NCBI RefSeq assembly: GCF_023913735.1
Contig: NZ_JAMXBH010000004.1
Span: forward strand, 124,001-188,000
Direction of reading: 5' to 3'
Origin: Pseudarthrobacter raffinosi
GTDB taxonomy: Bacteria > Actinomycetota > Actinomycetes > Actinomycetales > Micrococcaceae
DNA length: 64,000 bases
A program made the translations under genes and the position numbers. This document shows positions 43,659 to 50,914 of this stretch, piece by piece. The notes below the pieces were generated by a model. The model had not been told where the DNA came from. It searched no databases and saw only the letters and a program-made list of their open reading frames with translations. Positions within the stretch are counted from its first letter, which is position 1, and each line of letters opens with the position of its first letter.

Positions 43659-44005
43659 AAATTGGCCAGGATGCCGGCGGCGTCGTCGAGGGCTCCGGGG
43701 ACGAGAGAGTAGTAGGCCCACGTGCCACGCTTTTCGCGGTGCAGCAGCCCTGCCTCCACCAAAATTTTCAGGTGGTGGGAAACCGTTGGCTGGCCCAGGT
43801 CCAGGGGGTCGGTCAGGTCGCACACGCAGGACTCGCCCGAGGATTCGGCCTTGACGATGGAAAGCAGCCGCAGCCGGTTCGGATCGGCCAGCGCCTTGAA
43901 GACCAGGGCTTTCTGCTTCGCCTCCTCGGCCCCCAATGCGGGCGGACCTGCCGGGATGCAGCAGGCGTCATCCGTGGCCTGATCGATTACGGGCAGCAAG
44001 TTCAT
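43655..44005 (-). CDS. arsR: ArsR-family arsenic-responsive repressor
   Basis: A 116-residue winged-helix repressor with the arsenite motif ESCVCDL (C60, C62), matching the classical ELCVCDL site, and recognition helix QPTVSHHLKILVEAGLL. An N-terminal pair C15/C16 (DDACCIPAG) may add ligands. It should repress at the dyad 44023-44043 upstream of its own gene and at the matching dyad before the arsC operon. It is coupled by ATGA to the ruined acetyltransferase gene. Confidence 0.88.
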   Translation of the reverse strand: MNLLPVIDQATDDACCIPAGPPALGAEEAKQKALVFKALADPNRLRLLSIVKAESSGESCVCDLTDPLDLGQPTVSHHLKILVEAGLLHREKRGTWAYYSLVPGALDDAAGILANL

Positions 44006-44022
44006 GTACCCATTATGCCCGA

Positions 44023-44043
44023 ATATTGACCATCATCAATGTA
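44023..44043. promoter_or_regulatory. ArsR operator upstream of arsR
   Basis: ATATTGA-CCATCA-TCAATGTAT is a dyad with a 6-bp spacer just upstream of arsR. The same architecture, ATATTGA-N6-TCAATAT, occurs at 45594-45613. Confidence 0.65.
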
Positions 44044-44116
44044 TTAATCCCGCGGCTCGACCCGGAAGTGGCTACGCTCCGGAGGCTTGCCCGCCGTCGG
44101 ACCGGTCGACGAAGTC

Positions 44117-44857
44117 TTAGGAGCTGGTCTTTTCCGTGGCGTGCGGAAGAACGACGTCGTCCGCGTTGCGCGCCACGGAGGGGAAAAGGGCGAGTAGGAG
44201 CCCCAAGCCTACGGCCGCCCCGAGCAGTTGCGCCACCACAAAGCCGGGAACTGAAGCGGGTGCGATGCCGGCGAAGGTGTCACTGAAGATGCGGCCGACC
44301 GTCACGGCGGGGTTGGCGAACGACGTTGAGGACGTAAACCAGTAGGCGGCTCCAATGTAGGCGCCCACGGCCGGAGCTGCGAGGGTGCCCCGGTTTGTGG
44401 CCGCCAGGGTGAAGATCAGCAGGACGAGCCCTGCGGTGGCGACAACTTCGCCCAGCAGCTGCCCGGTGGTGGCGCGGTCCTTCACCGAGATGGAAGTGCC
44501 CACCTCGAACATGGCGTTGGCCACCACGCTGCCGCTGATTGCACCGACGGTTTGGGCAACTACATATGTGCCCAGGTCCGGAAGTGTCAATCCGGTTCCG
44601 CTGCGCCGGCCGAGGACCCAGTCCACGAGCGAGACCACGGGGTTGAAATGCGCGCCGCTGATCGGGCCGAAGACGAGGATCAGCACCGTCAGACCCAGAA
44701 CCGTGGCGGTGCTGTTCTGCAGCAGCTGCAGGCCGATGTCGCTGGGGGAGAGCTGCTGTGCCATGATCCCCGAGCCAACGACGATCATGACGAGCAAACT
44801 GGAACCGAGTAGTTCGGCGAAGGCGCGGCGCCACAACGGCGGTTGTTGAGAAGTCAT
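44117..44857 (-). CDS. MIP-family aquaporin/glycerol channel in ars cluster (AqpS-like)
   Basis: A 246-residue major intrinsic protein with six helices. The first pore motif is NPV (GAHFNPVVS) and the second NPA (FANPAVT). In several bacteria a MIP channel (AqpS) replaces ArsB/Acr3 in ars operons, releasing arsenite made by arsenate reductase down its gradient. No ArsB, Acr3 or ArsA occurs in this island, supporting that role here. It is divergent from the ArsR-ArsC fusion. ATG 44857 is used; a TTG at 44875 is possible. Confidence 0.85.
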   Translation of the reverse strand: MTSQQPPLWRRAFAELLGSSLLVMIVVGSGIMAQQLSPSDIGLQLLQNSTATVLGLTVLILVFGPISGAHFNPVVSLVDWVLGRRSGTGLTLPDLGTYVVAQTVGAISGSVVANAMFEVGTSISVKDRATTGQLLGEVVATAGLVLLIFTLAATNRGTLAAPAVGAYIGAAYWFTSSTSFANPAVTVGRIFSDTFAGIAPASVPGFVVAQLLGAAVGLGLLLALFPSVARNADDVVLPHATEKTSS

Positions 44858-44866
44858 ACCAACAGC

Positions 44867-44913
44867 TTGACTCAAGATATTTACTCAGTCAAAATTGAAT
44901 CAATGAACATTGA
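44867..44913. promoter_or_regulatory. Divergent ars promoter/operator region
   Basis: Between the aquaporin and ArsR-ArsC starts lie TTGACT...AGTCAA (44867-44892) and a perfect TCAATG-AA-CATTGA palindrome (44900-44913) covering the ATG at 44903. They probably bind the fusion regulator or ArsR. Confidence 0.5.
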
Positions 44914-45577
44914 CCCAGTTGAAGTTTTCCGCGCGCGGGTCGCCAAGCATGCGGCCCTGGCGGATCCCGCGCGGCTGCGTATCGTGGACCTGCTGACCCT
45001 GGGGGATTTTTCCCCTACGGAGCTGCAGGCCGAGCTCGGGATGCCGTCGAACCTGCTGTCGCACCACCTGCGCACACTGGAAGCCGCGGGCCTGGCGACA
45101 CGCCACCGTTCGGAGGCGGACAAGCGCCGCAGCTACATCCGGCTGGCCGCAGGGGCGTTGGAGGGATTGGCCCCCGGCCGCGAACACGGCGCCCGCCGTG
45201 TCCTCTTCGTCTGCACGCGCAACAGCGCCAGGTCCCAGCTGGCCGTCGCACTCTGGAATCAGGTCAGCGACATCCCCTCGACTTCGGCGGGCACCCATCC
45301 GGCGGACCGCATCGCCCTGGGTGCCATTGATGTCGCGAGTCGCCACGGCGTTGCTCTCGCGGACCTTCCCCCGCGCCGGCTCGATGAAGTGGCGCACGAT
45401 GATGACTTCGTCGTGACCGTATGCGACAACGCCCACGAGGAAATCCTCAACCTGGGAGGGATCCACTGGTCTGTTCCGGATCCACTGCGCCTAAACACGG
45501 AGGATGCTTTCGAGGGCGCCTTCACTGACATCTTCCACCGCGTTTCCGGCCTCGCGCCCCGACTGCATGCTGCCTGA
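44903..45577 (+). CDS. ArsR-ArsC fusion protein
   Basis: A 224-residue fusion. Residues 1-90 form an ArsR-type winged helix (LADPARLRIVDLL, PSNLLSHHLRTLEAAGLA) with no cysteine at all. Residues 97-224 are a low-molecular-weight phosphatase/arsenate-reductase domain with the P-loop VCTRNSARSQ (C104, R110) and the acid aspartate in VPDPL. C174 may be the resolving cysteine. Arsenate or arsenite sensing may therefore use the enzyme pocket rather than a cysteine site in the DNA-binding part. The fusion is known in some actinobacteria, but its mechanism is not well described. Confidence 0.87.
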   Translation: MNIDPVEVFRARVAKHAALADPARLRIVDLLTLGDFSPTELQAELGMPSNLLSHHLRTLEAAGLATRHRSEADKRRSYIRLAAGALEGLAPGREHGARRVLFVCTRNSARSQLAVALWNQVSDIPSTSAGTHPADRIALGAIDVASRHGVALADLPPRRLDEVAHDDDFVVTVCDNAHEEILNLGGIHWSVPDPLRLNTEDAFEGAFTDIFHRVSGLAPRLHAA

Positions 45578-45593
45578 TAGTCTACGCCCGTAA

Positions 45594-45613
45594 ATATTGA
45601 CAACCATCAATAT
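45594..45613. promoter_or_regulatory. ArsR operator upstream of the arsC operon
   Basis: ATATTGA-CAACCA-TCAATAT, a perfect 7-bp-arm dyad with a 6-bp spacer, matches the dyad in front of arsR. It is about 115 bp before the arsC start, in the 150-bp gap after the fusion gene. Confidence 0.7.
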
Positions 45614-45726
45614 ATTGTTCGATACTGCATACATCGACGCATATCAATGTCTAGCCGGTGTGGGTGGTGCGGACACGACGACCTCATCAAAACTGATCCA
45701 CACGCAACTGATTCCAGGAGAAACAC

Positions 45727-46149
45727 GTGAGCACCGAAACCGCCAAGAAGCCTTCCGTCCTTTTTGTCTGCGTCCACAATGCCGGCCGTTCCCAGATGGC
45801 CGCTGCCTTCCTGACCACCCTCTCCAGGGGCGGGATTGAGGTGCGTTCCGCCGGTTCCCAGCCTGCGGACAAGGTCAACCCGGCCGCCGTCGAGGCCATG
45901 GCCGAACTGGGCATCGACATGTCTGCAGAGATCCCCAAGGTCCTCACCACCGAGGCCGTGAAGGAGTCCGACGTCGTGATCACCATGGGCTGCGGCGACG
46001 AATGCCCCTACTTCCCCGGCAAGCGCTACGAGGACTGGGTCCTGGAAGACCCGGCCGGACAGGGCGTGGAGTCTGTCCGCCCCATCCGTGACGAGATCAA
46101 GACGCGCATCGAAGGACTCATCGAGTCCCTGATCCCGGCCGCCAAGTAA
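45727..46149 (+). CDS. arsC: Arsenate reductase, LMW-phosphatase type, thioredoxin-coupled
   Basis: A 140-residue ArsC. The P-loop is [10 protein letters not shown] (C15) and the redox pair lies in [13 protein letters not shown] (C89, C93), like the three-cysteine relay of S. aureus pI258 ArsC. It reduces arsenate to arsenite with electrons from thioredoxin. GTG 45727 follows CAGGAG. A thioredoxin reductase gene follows directly, and the operon continues to the last arsC at 49873. Confidence 0.92.
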   Translation: MSTETAKKPSVLFVCVHNAGRSQMAAAFLTTLSRGGIEVRSAGSQPADKVNPAAVEAMAELGIDMSAEIPKVLTTEAVKESDVVITMGCGDECPYFPGKRYEDWVLEDPAGQGVESVRPIRDEIKTRIEGLIESLIPAAK

Positions 46150-46187
46150 CCCACCCCGCGCATTTTCAAGCACCAGGAGAGACCAAC

Positions 46188-47165
46188 GTGAGCACCGATC
46201 AGTTGATCATTATCGGCTCCGGCCCTGCCGGCTATACGGCGGCCATTTACGCCGCCCGCGCGGGACTCAACCCGCTGGTCCTGGCCGGCTCGGTCACGGC
46301 TGGCGGCGCCCTGATGAACACCACCGAGGTGGAGAACTTCCCGGGCTTCCCGGGCGGTATCCAGGGCCCCGAGCTGATGGACGGGCTGCAGGAGCAGGCC
46401 GAAAAGTTTGGCGCCCGCATCGTGTTCGACGACGTCATGGAAGTCACGCTGACGGGGCACCTCAAGCGGGTGGTCACCGGATCCGGCGAGACCCACGAGG
46501 CACCCGCCGTCATCCTGGCCACCGGCTCCGCTTACAAGGAGTTGGGCCTGCCGGAGGAGAAGAAGCTCAGCGGCCACGGCGTGTCCTGGTGCGCCACCTG
46601 CGACGGCTTCTTCTTCCGCGAACAGGACATCATCGTGGTGGGCGGCGGCGACTCCGCCATGGAGGAAGCCACCTTCCTGACCCGCTTCGCAAAGTCCGTG
46701 ACCGTCGTTGTGCGCAAGGGCGAAGTCCGGGCCTCCCGGATCATGGCCCAGCGCGCCAAGGACAACCCCAAGATCAGCTTCGCGTGGAACTCCGCCATCA
46801 CGGCCATCCACGGTGATGCCAAAGTCACCGGCGTCACCCTCACCGATACACGCACCGGGGAGACCCGCGAGCAGGCCGCCGCCGGGATCTTCGTTGCCAT
46901 CGGCCACCTGCCGCGGACCGAACTCGTCGCCGGACAGGTTGACCTGGATGCCGAAGGCTACATCAAGGTCGACTCGCCCACCACCGTCACGAACCTCACC
47001 GGCGTGTTCGCCTGCGGCGACGCCGTGGACCACCGCTATCGCCAGGCCATCACAGCAGCCGGCACCGGCTGCGCGGCAGCCCTCGACGCCGAACGCTACC
47101 TCGCCGCGCTGGAAGATGCGGACAGCATCGCCACCGCACTGGTCGAAGAGCCGATCCACGCCTGA
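46188..47165 (+). CDS. Thioredoxin reductase (ArsT-like)
   Basis: A 325-residue NADPH-dependent flavoprotein. FAD motif [19 protein letters not shown], redox CATC (residues about 136-139) and NADPH motif [15 protein letters not shown] are in the normal order and the length is normal. In Streptomyces ars operons a thioredoxin reductase (ArsT) accompanies ArsO and ArsC; this copy sits in the same company and probably recharges thioredoxin for the thioredoxin-type arsenate reductases. A housekeeping trxB likely exists elsewhere. Confidence 0.92.
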   Translation: MSTDQLIIIGSGPAGYTAAIYAARAGLNPLVLAGSVTAGGALMNTTEVENFPGFPGGIQGPELMDGLQEQAEKFGARIVFDDVMEVTLTGHLKRVVTGSGETHEAPAVILATGSAYKELGLPEEKKLSGHGVSWCATCDGFFFREQDIIVVGGGDSAMEEATFLTRFAKSVTVVVRKGEVRASRIMAQRAKDNPKISFAWNSAITAIHGDAKVTGVTLTDTRTGETREQAAAGIFVAIGHLPRTELVAGQVDLDAEGYIKVDSPTTVTNLTGVFACGDAVDHRYRQAITAAGTGCAAALDAERYLAALEDADSIATALVEEPIHA

Positions 47166-47185
47166 CCACCGGGAAAGGGGAGGGG

Positions 47186-47257
47186 GTGAACTGGATGGAC
47201 ACCGATTGCTGCACCGATACGGGCTGCTGCGACGAGGACGATCTGGACTGCTGCTGA
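47186..47257 (+). CDS. Cys-rich 23-residue peptide, candidate metal/arsenite binder
   Basis: A tiny frame between the thioredoxin reductase and ArsO-like genes, too short for routine gene calling. From GTG 47186 it has 23 residues (20 from ATG 47195) containing three adjacent cysteine pairs at residues 8-9, 14-15 and 22-23, and seven acidic residues, so it is strongly anionic. A purine-rich AAAGGGGAGG precedes both starts. The composition is like a metallothionein or a dithiol arsenite ligand. No family is known to me. It could be a chance frame, but the CC pairs and ribosome site in this operon argue for function. Confidence 0.5.
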   Translation: MNWMDTDCCTDTGCCDEDDLDCC

Positions 47258-47344
47258 ACAGCGCCGCCCCGGCCTGCCGGTCCCACAAGGCTCCGGCAGG
47301 CACCCCGATCGAACCGCACACCAACGGATGAAACAGAGGACAGC

Positions 47345-48724
47345 ATGGATCCAGTAAAGAACCTTCCCGTCGCAGTCATCGGCGCCGGCCCCGTCGGTCT
47401 TGCTACCGCAGCCCACCTGCTCGAACGCGGCCTCGAGCCGCTGATCTTCGAGGCAGGCCCGACGGCGGCATCCGCCATCGAACAGTGGCGCCACATCCGG
47501 CTGTTCTCACCCTGGCGGTTCAACCTCGACGCCGCGGCCGTGCGTTTGCTGGAGGACGCCGGTTGGGAAACCCCTCGCCTGACGGCACTGCCTTACGGCG
47601 GGGAACTGATCGACAATTACCTCGCCCCGCTGGCTGCAACCCCGGAGATCTCCTCCCGGCTCCAGACCAGCGCACGCGTCATTGCCGTTACACGCCAGGG
47701 CATGGACAAAACCCACGTCCGGGACCGTGACGCCACCCCTTTCACCGTCCGGGTCGAACACGACGGCGGTGAAATCCGCGACCACACCGTGGCGGCCGTC
47801 ATTGACGCGTCCGGCACGTGGTCCACCCGCAACCCGCTCGGAACTTCCGGGCTGCCCGCCATCGGTGAAGACACGGCCGCCGCCCGGATCTCCTCGCCCC
47901 TGCCGGACGTCACAGGACGGGACCACACCTCCTTCGCGGGCCGCCGCGTCCTGGTCGTGGGCGCCGGGCACTCGGCCGCGAACACACTGATCAATCTGGC
48001 AGACCTCGCCAAGGAGGAACCCGGAACCACCATCCTGTGGGCCGTGCGCGGAGCATCCGCTGACAAGGCCTACGGAGGCGGCGAGGCCGACGGCCTGCCC
48101 GCCCGCGGCCAACTCGGAGCCCGGCTCCGCCGACTCGTGGAGGCCGGAACAATCGAACTGCACACCGGCTTCGGGATCGCTGCCTTCAAGAGCCTGGACT
48201 CCAGCGTGAGCGTCGAAGCCGTCGACGGACGCACTCTGGAAGCGGACATCATCGTCCCCTGCACGGGCTTCCGGCCGGACCTGGTCAGCCTGCACGAACT
48301 CCGGCTCAACCTTGACCCCGCTGTCGAAGCACCCGTCGAGCTGGGCCCTTTGATCGACCCCGAATTCCATTCCTGCGGCACGGTCAAGCCGCATGGCGCC
48401 AAGCTTCTCGCCCACCCGGAAAAGGACTTCTACATCGTCGGCATGAAGTCCTATGGCCGTGCGCCGACCTTCCTGCTAGCTACCGGCTACGAACAGGTCA
48501 GGTCCGTCGCTGCGGCACTCTCCGGCGACCAGGCCGCGGCGGACACTGTCCACCTTGAACTGCCCGAAACCGGGGTTTGCTCCACCGACGCCGGCACCAG
48601 CTGCGACGTCCCCGCGGCCTCAACAGCAGACACTGACGGATCGGCGGAGAGCGGCTGTTGCGCCGCCCCGGAACCGGTCCTCGTTGGATTCCCCACCGGG
48701 CTGGCTCACGGCCGCTCCGGGTAA
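47345..48724 (+). CDS. ArsO-like FAD/NADPH-binding monooxygenase
   Basis: A 459-residue flavoprotein: FAD motif VIGAGPVGLATAAHL at the N terminus and NADPH motif VVGAGHSAANTL near residue 203, as in flavin-containing monooxygenases. It resembles ArsO of the Streptomyces arsRBOCT operon, whose reaction is not established. The last about 50 residues form an extension with cysteines (VCSTDAGTSC, then GCCAAPEP), echoing the CC pairs of the small peptide encoded just upstream. ATG 47345 follows AGAGGA. Confidence 0.85.
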   Translation: MDPVKNLPVAVIGAGPVGLATAAHLLERGLEPLIFEAGPTAASAIEQWRHIRLFSPWRFNLDAAAVRLLEDAGWETPRLTALPYGGELIDNYLAPLAATPEISSRLQTSARVIAVTRQGMDKTHVRDRDATPFTVRVEHDGGEIRDHTVAAVIDASGTWSTRNPLGTSGLPAIGEDTAAARISSPLPDVTGRDHTSFAGRRVLVVGAGHSAANTLINLADLAKEEPGTTILWAVRGASADKAYGGGEADGLPARGQLGARLRRLVEAGTIELHTGFGIAAFKSLDSSVSVEAVDGRTLEADIIVPCTGFRPDLVSLHELRLNLDPAVEAPVELGPLIDPEFHSCGTVKPHGAKLLAHPEKDFYIVGMKSYGRAPTFLLATGYEQVRSVAAALSGDQAAADTVHLELPETGVCSTDAGTSCDVPAASTADTDGSAESGCCAAPEPVLVGFPTGLAHGRSG

Positions 48725-48782
48725 CACTGACCACAACCAACCACGACGCACCGTTCCAGACGCACGCCAAGGGAGTATTGCC

Positions 48783-49454
48783 ATGACCGAACACCAGAAA
48801 ACGACGCTGGGATTGCAGGACAATACTGAAATCCTGCACCGGATCAGCGAACGCCTCGCCGAGCGTTTCACCGGGGTGTTCGCCGTCGAGACGGTCGAAC
48901 GCTACGTCTTCGAGTCCTACACGGCCTTGGCCCGGACAGCGAAGATCAGCGCCTACCTGCCTGCCACCACGGAACACTTCGCCAACGACCGGCTGGCCGC
49001 CCTGGCCAAATCCAAAGGGTCGGTGGTCTCCGAGGTCCCGGAGGTCCTGTTCGTTTGCGTGCAGAACGCCGGGAGGTCACAGATGGCTGCCGCGCTGCTC
49101 AACGTTGAAGCCAAGGGCAGGATCCGCGTCCGGTCGGCAGGCTCCATGCCGGCAGCTGAGCTGGATCCAACCGTTGTGACTGCAATGTCCGAAATGGGCT
49201 TGGACATGGGCAAGGACTATCCGAAGCCACTCACGGACGACGTCGTGCGGGCATCTGACGTCGTCATCACCATGGGCTGCGGTGACTCATGCCCCATCTA
49301 CCCCGGGAAACGCTATGAAGACTGGGACCTCACCGACCCCGCCGGTCAGTCCCTGGAGACGGTCCGGGTCATTCGCGACGAAATCCAGGCGCGCATCAAA
49401 ACCCTCGTCGGCTCACTCCTGGCCGCAGAACAGAAAGAAAACATCAACTCATGA
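48783..49454 (+). CDS. arsC: Arsenate reductase with N-terminal helical domain
   Basis: A 223-residue protein. Residues 1-80 form an all-helical domain (LHRISERLAERFTGVF, VERYVFESYTAL), and residues 85-215 an ArsC domain with VCVQNAGRSQ (C92) and TMGCGDSCPIYPG (C166, C170). The same order is known from the Corynebacterium glutamicum ArsC1' type, which is thioredoxin-dependent. It overlaps the next arsC by ATGA. ATG 48783 is chosen at the domain start; a longer frame upstream overlaps the ArsO gene. Confidence 0.9.
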   Translation: MTEHQKTTLGLQDNTEILHRISERLAERFTGVFAVETVERYVFESYTALARTAKISAYLPATTEHFANDRLAALAKSKGSVVSEVPEVLFVCVQNAGRSQMAAALLNVEAKGRIRVRSAGSMPAAELDPTVVTAMSEMGLDMGKDYPKPLTDDVVRASDVVITMGCGDSCPIYPGKRYEDWDLTDPAGQSLETVRVIRDEIQARIKTLVGSLLAAEQKENINS

Positions 49455-49873
49455 CCGAAAGCACCAAGACTCCCCGTATCCTGTTCGTCTGCAGCAAAAA
49501 CGGCGGGAAGTCCCAACTTGCGGCCGGTCTCATGCGGGACCTTGCCGGGGATGAGGTCACCGTTTACTCGGCAGGCACTAAACCGGGCAGCCGCCTGAAC
49601 AACGAGGCCGTGGAATCCCTGAACGAACTCGGCATCGACATCACCGGGGAACACCCTAAGCCCGTCACCGACGAGGTGCTTGACGCCGTCGACGTCGTGA
49701 TCGTCCTGGGCACCGAAGCCAAGCTCGAAGCCCGCGGAGGCACCCGCTTCGAAACCTGGGAAACCGACGAACCTTCCACCCGGGGCATCGAAGGCACGGA
49801 GCGCATGCGCCTCGTCCGCGACGACATCAACGCCCGCGTCCGAAAGCTCCATGCGGAACTCACAGGGAACTAA
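49451..49873 (+). CDS. arsC: Single-cysteine arsenate reductase, mycothiol type
   Basis: A 140-residue ArsC with P-loop VCSKNGGKSQ, where lysine replaces the usual arginine, and no other cysteine in the protein. This matches the mycothiol/mycoredoxin-dependent Cg_ArsC1/2 enzymes of Corynebacterium, which use an arseno-mycothiol intermediate. Together with the three other ArsC modules upstream, the island covers both thioredoxin and mycothiol reduction routes. ATGA overlap with the preceding gene; last gene of the operon. Confidence 0.9.
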   Translation: MTESTKTPRILFVCSKNGGKSQLAAGLMRDLAGDEVTVYSAGTKPGSRLNNEAVESLNELGIDITGEHPKPVTDEVLDAVDVVIVLGTEAKLEARGGTRFETWETDEPSTRGIEGTERMRLVRDDINARVRKLHAELTGN

Positions 49874-49887
49874 GCCTGTCCAAACCA

Positions 49888-49931
49888 GTGATTGAGCTTG
49901 TCGAAACCTGGGTCTCGACAGGCTCGACCAC
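49888..49931. repeat. REP-like repeat copy 2
   Basis: GTGATTGAGCTTGTCGA (from 49888) pairs with TCGACAGGCTCGACCAC (to 49931), 14 of 17 positions. It resembles the copy at 15761-15807 and marks the right end of the arsenic island. Confidence 0.65.
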
Positions 49932-50018
49932 CGGCGCTGGCCGGTCGTATCTGTATTGTTCGGCACGTCCGGCGCCATGGCTTAGCGCTGGCAGTGCCCG
50001 GGCAGATACGGTAGTAGC

Positions 50019-50882
50019 ATGACGTCACCCACCGCCACCGAGACATTACGCCCCAAGCGCAACATCCCAGCAGAAATCGCCCGTTCGTGGCTTCTGGTCA
50101 ACGCGATGAAAACCGACCTGTTTGACCAGTCGGCTGTTTCGCGCGCTGACTCGATCATCCTGGACATCGAGGATGCCGTGGACCCGTCGCAAAAGGACGA
50201 AGCGCGAGGTCACGTGATTGACTGGCTCAGCGGTGGCGGCCAGGCCTGGGTCCGCATCAACGATGCCACCAGCCCGTTCTGGGCCGATGACCTTGCAGGG
50301 CTACGCGGTACGCCCGGCCTGCTCGGCGTGATGCTCGCCAAGACCGAATCAGCTGACCAGGTGACCGAAAGTTTCCACCGGATGGACGGCAAGACGCCGG
50401 TCATCCCGCTCGTCGAATCGGCGCTCGGCATCGAGGAAGCCAACAACATCGCCAAGGCCCAGGGTGCTTTCCGCCTGGCGTTCGGCTCCGGCGACTTTCG
50501 CCGCGACACCGGCATGGCGGCCACCCCGGAGGCCATGGCCTACCCGCGCGCCAAGCTGGTGGTCGCTAGCCGCGTGGGCAACCTCCCGGGCCCCATCGAC
50601 GGCCCCACCGTCGGCACCAACCACCCCATCCTGCGCGAGCAGACCGGCATCACCGTGATGATGGGCATGACCGGCAAGCTGTGCCTGGCCATCGACCAGA
50701 CGAACGTCATCAACGAGGTCATCAGCCCCACCCCGTCGGACGTCGCCTGGGCCACGGACTTTATGGCCGACTTCGAGGCCAACGGCCGCGTCATCCGTGA
50801 CGGCTCGGACCTGCCCCGCCTGGGTCGCGCCGAAAAGATCATGAAGCTCGCCATAGCGTTCGGCGTGCAGCCGGCGCTGTAG
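50019..50882 (+). CDS. HpcH/HpaI-family CoA-ester lyase (CitE-like)
   Basis: A 287-residue TIM-barrel lyase of the CitE group. The metal-binding and CoA segments are seen as SIILDIEDAVDPSQK (Asp/Glu) and VIPLVESALGIEEANNIA. It lacks partner CitD/CitF genes, so it is probably a stand-alone malyl-CoA or citramalyl-CoA lyase-like enzyme; the exact substrate is not shown. ATG 50019 gives the family length. Confidence 0.87.
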   Translation: MTSPTATETLRPKRNIPAEIARSWLLVNAMKTDLFDQSAVSRADSIILDIEDAVDPSQKDEARGHVIDWLSGGGQAWVRINDATSPFWADDLAGLRGTPGLLGVMLAKTESADQVTESFHRMDGKTPVIPLVESALGIEEANNIAKAQGAFRLAFGSGDFRRDTGMAATPEAMAYPRAKLVVASRVGNLPGPIDGPTVGTNHPILREQTGITVMMGMTGKLCLAIDQTNVINEVISPTPSDVAWATDFMADFEANGRVIRDGSDLPRLGRAEKIMKLAIAFGVQPAL

Positions 50883-50914
50883 CGCCACCCGTACACCCAA
50901 GCACTGGAGACCCC

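Noticed and set aside
43166..43660. A 164-codon plus-strand frame between the CmtR and ArsR genes
   Set aside because: It is antisense to the acetyltransferase remnant, whose three minus-strand frames spell a known protein.
47345..48724. Selenocysteine use in the DF-family or ArsO-like proteins
   Set aside because: No in-frame TGA with a plausible SECIS structure; the DF protein has a normal cysteine codon at the key site.
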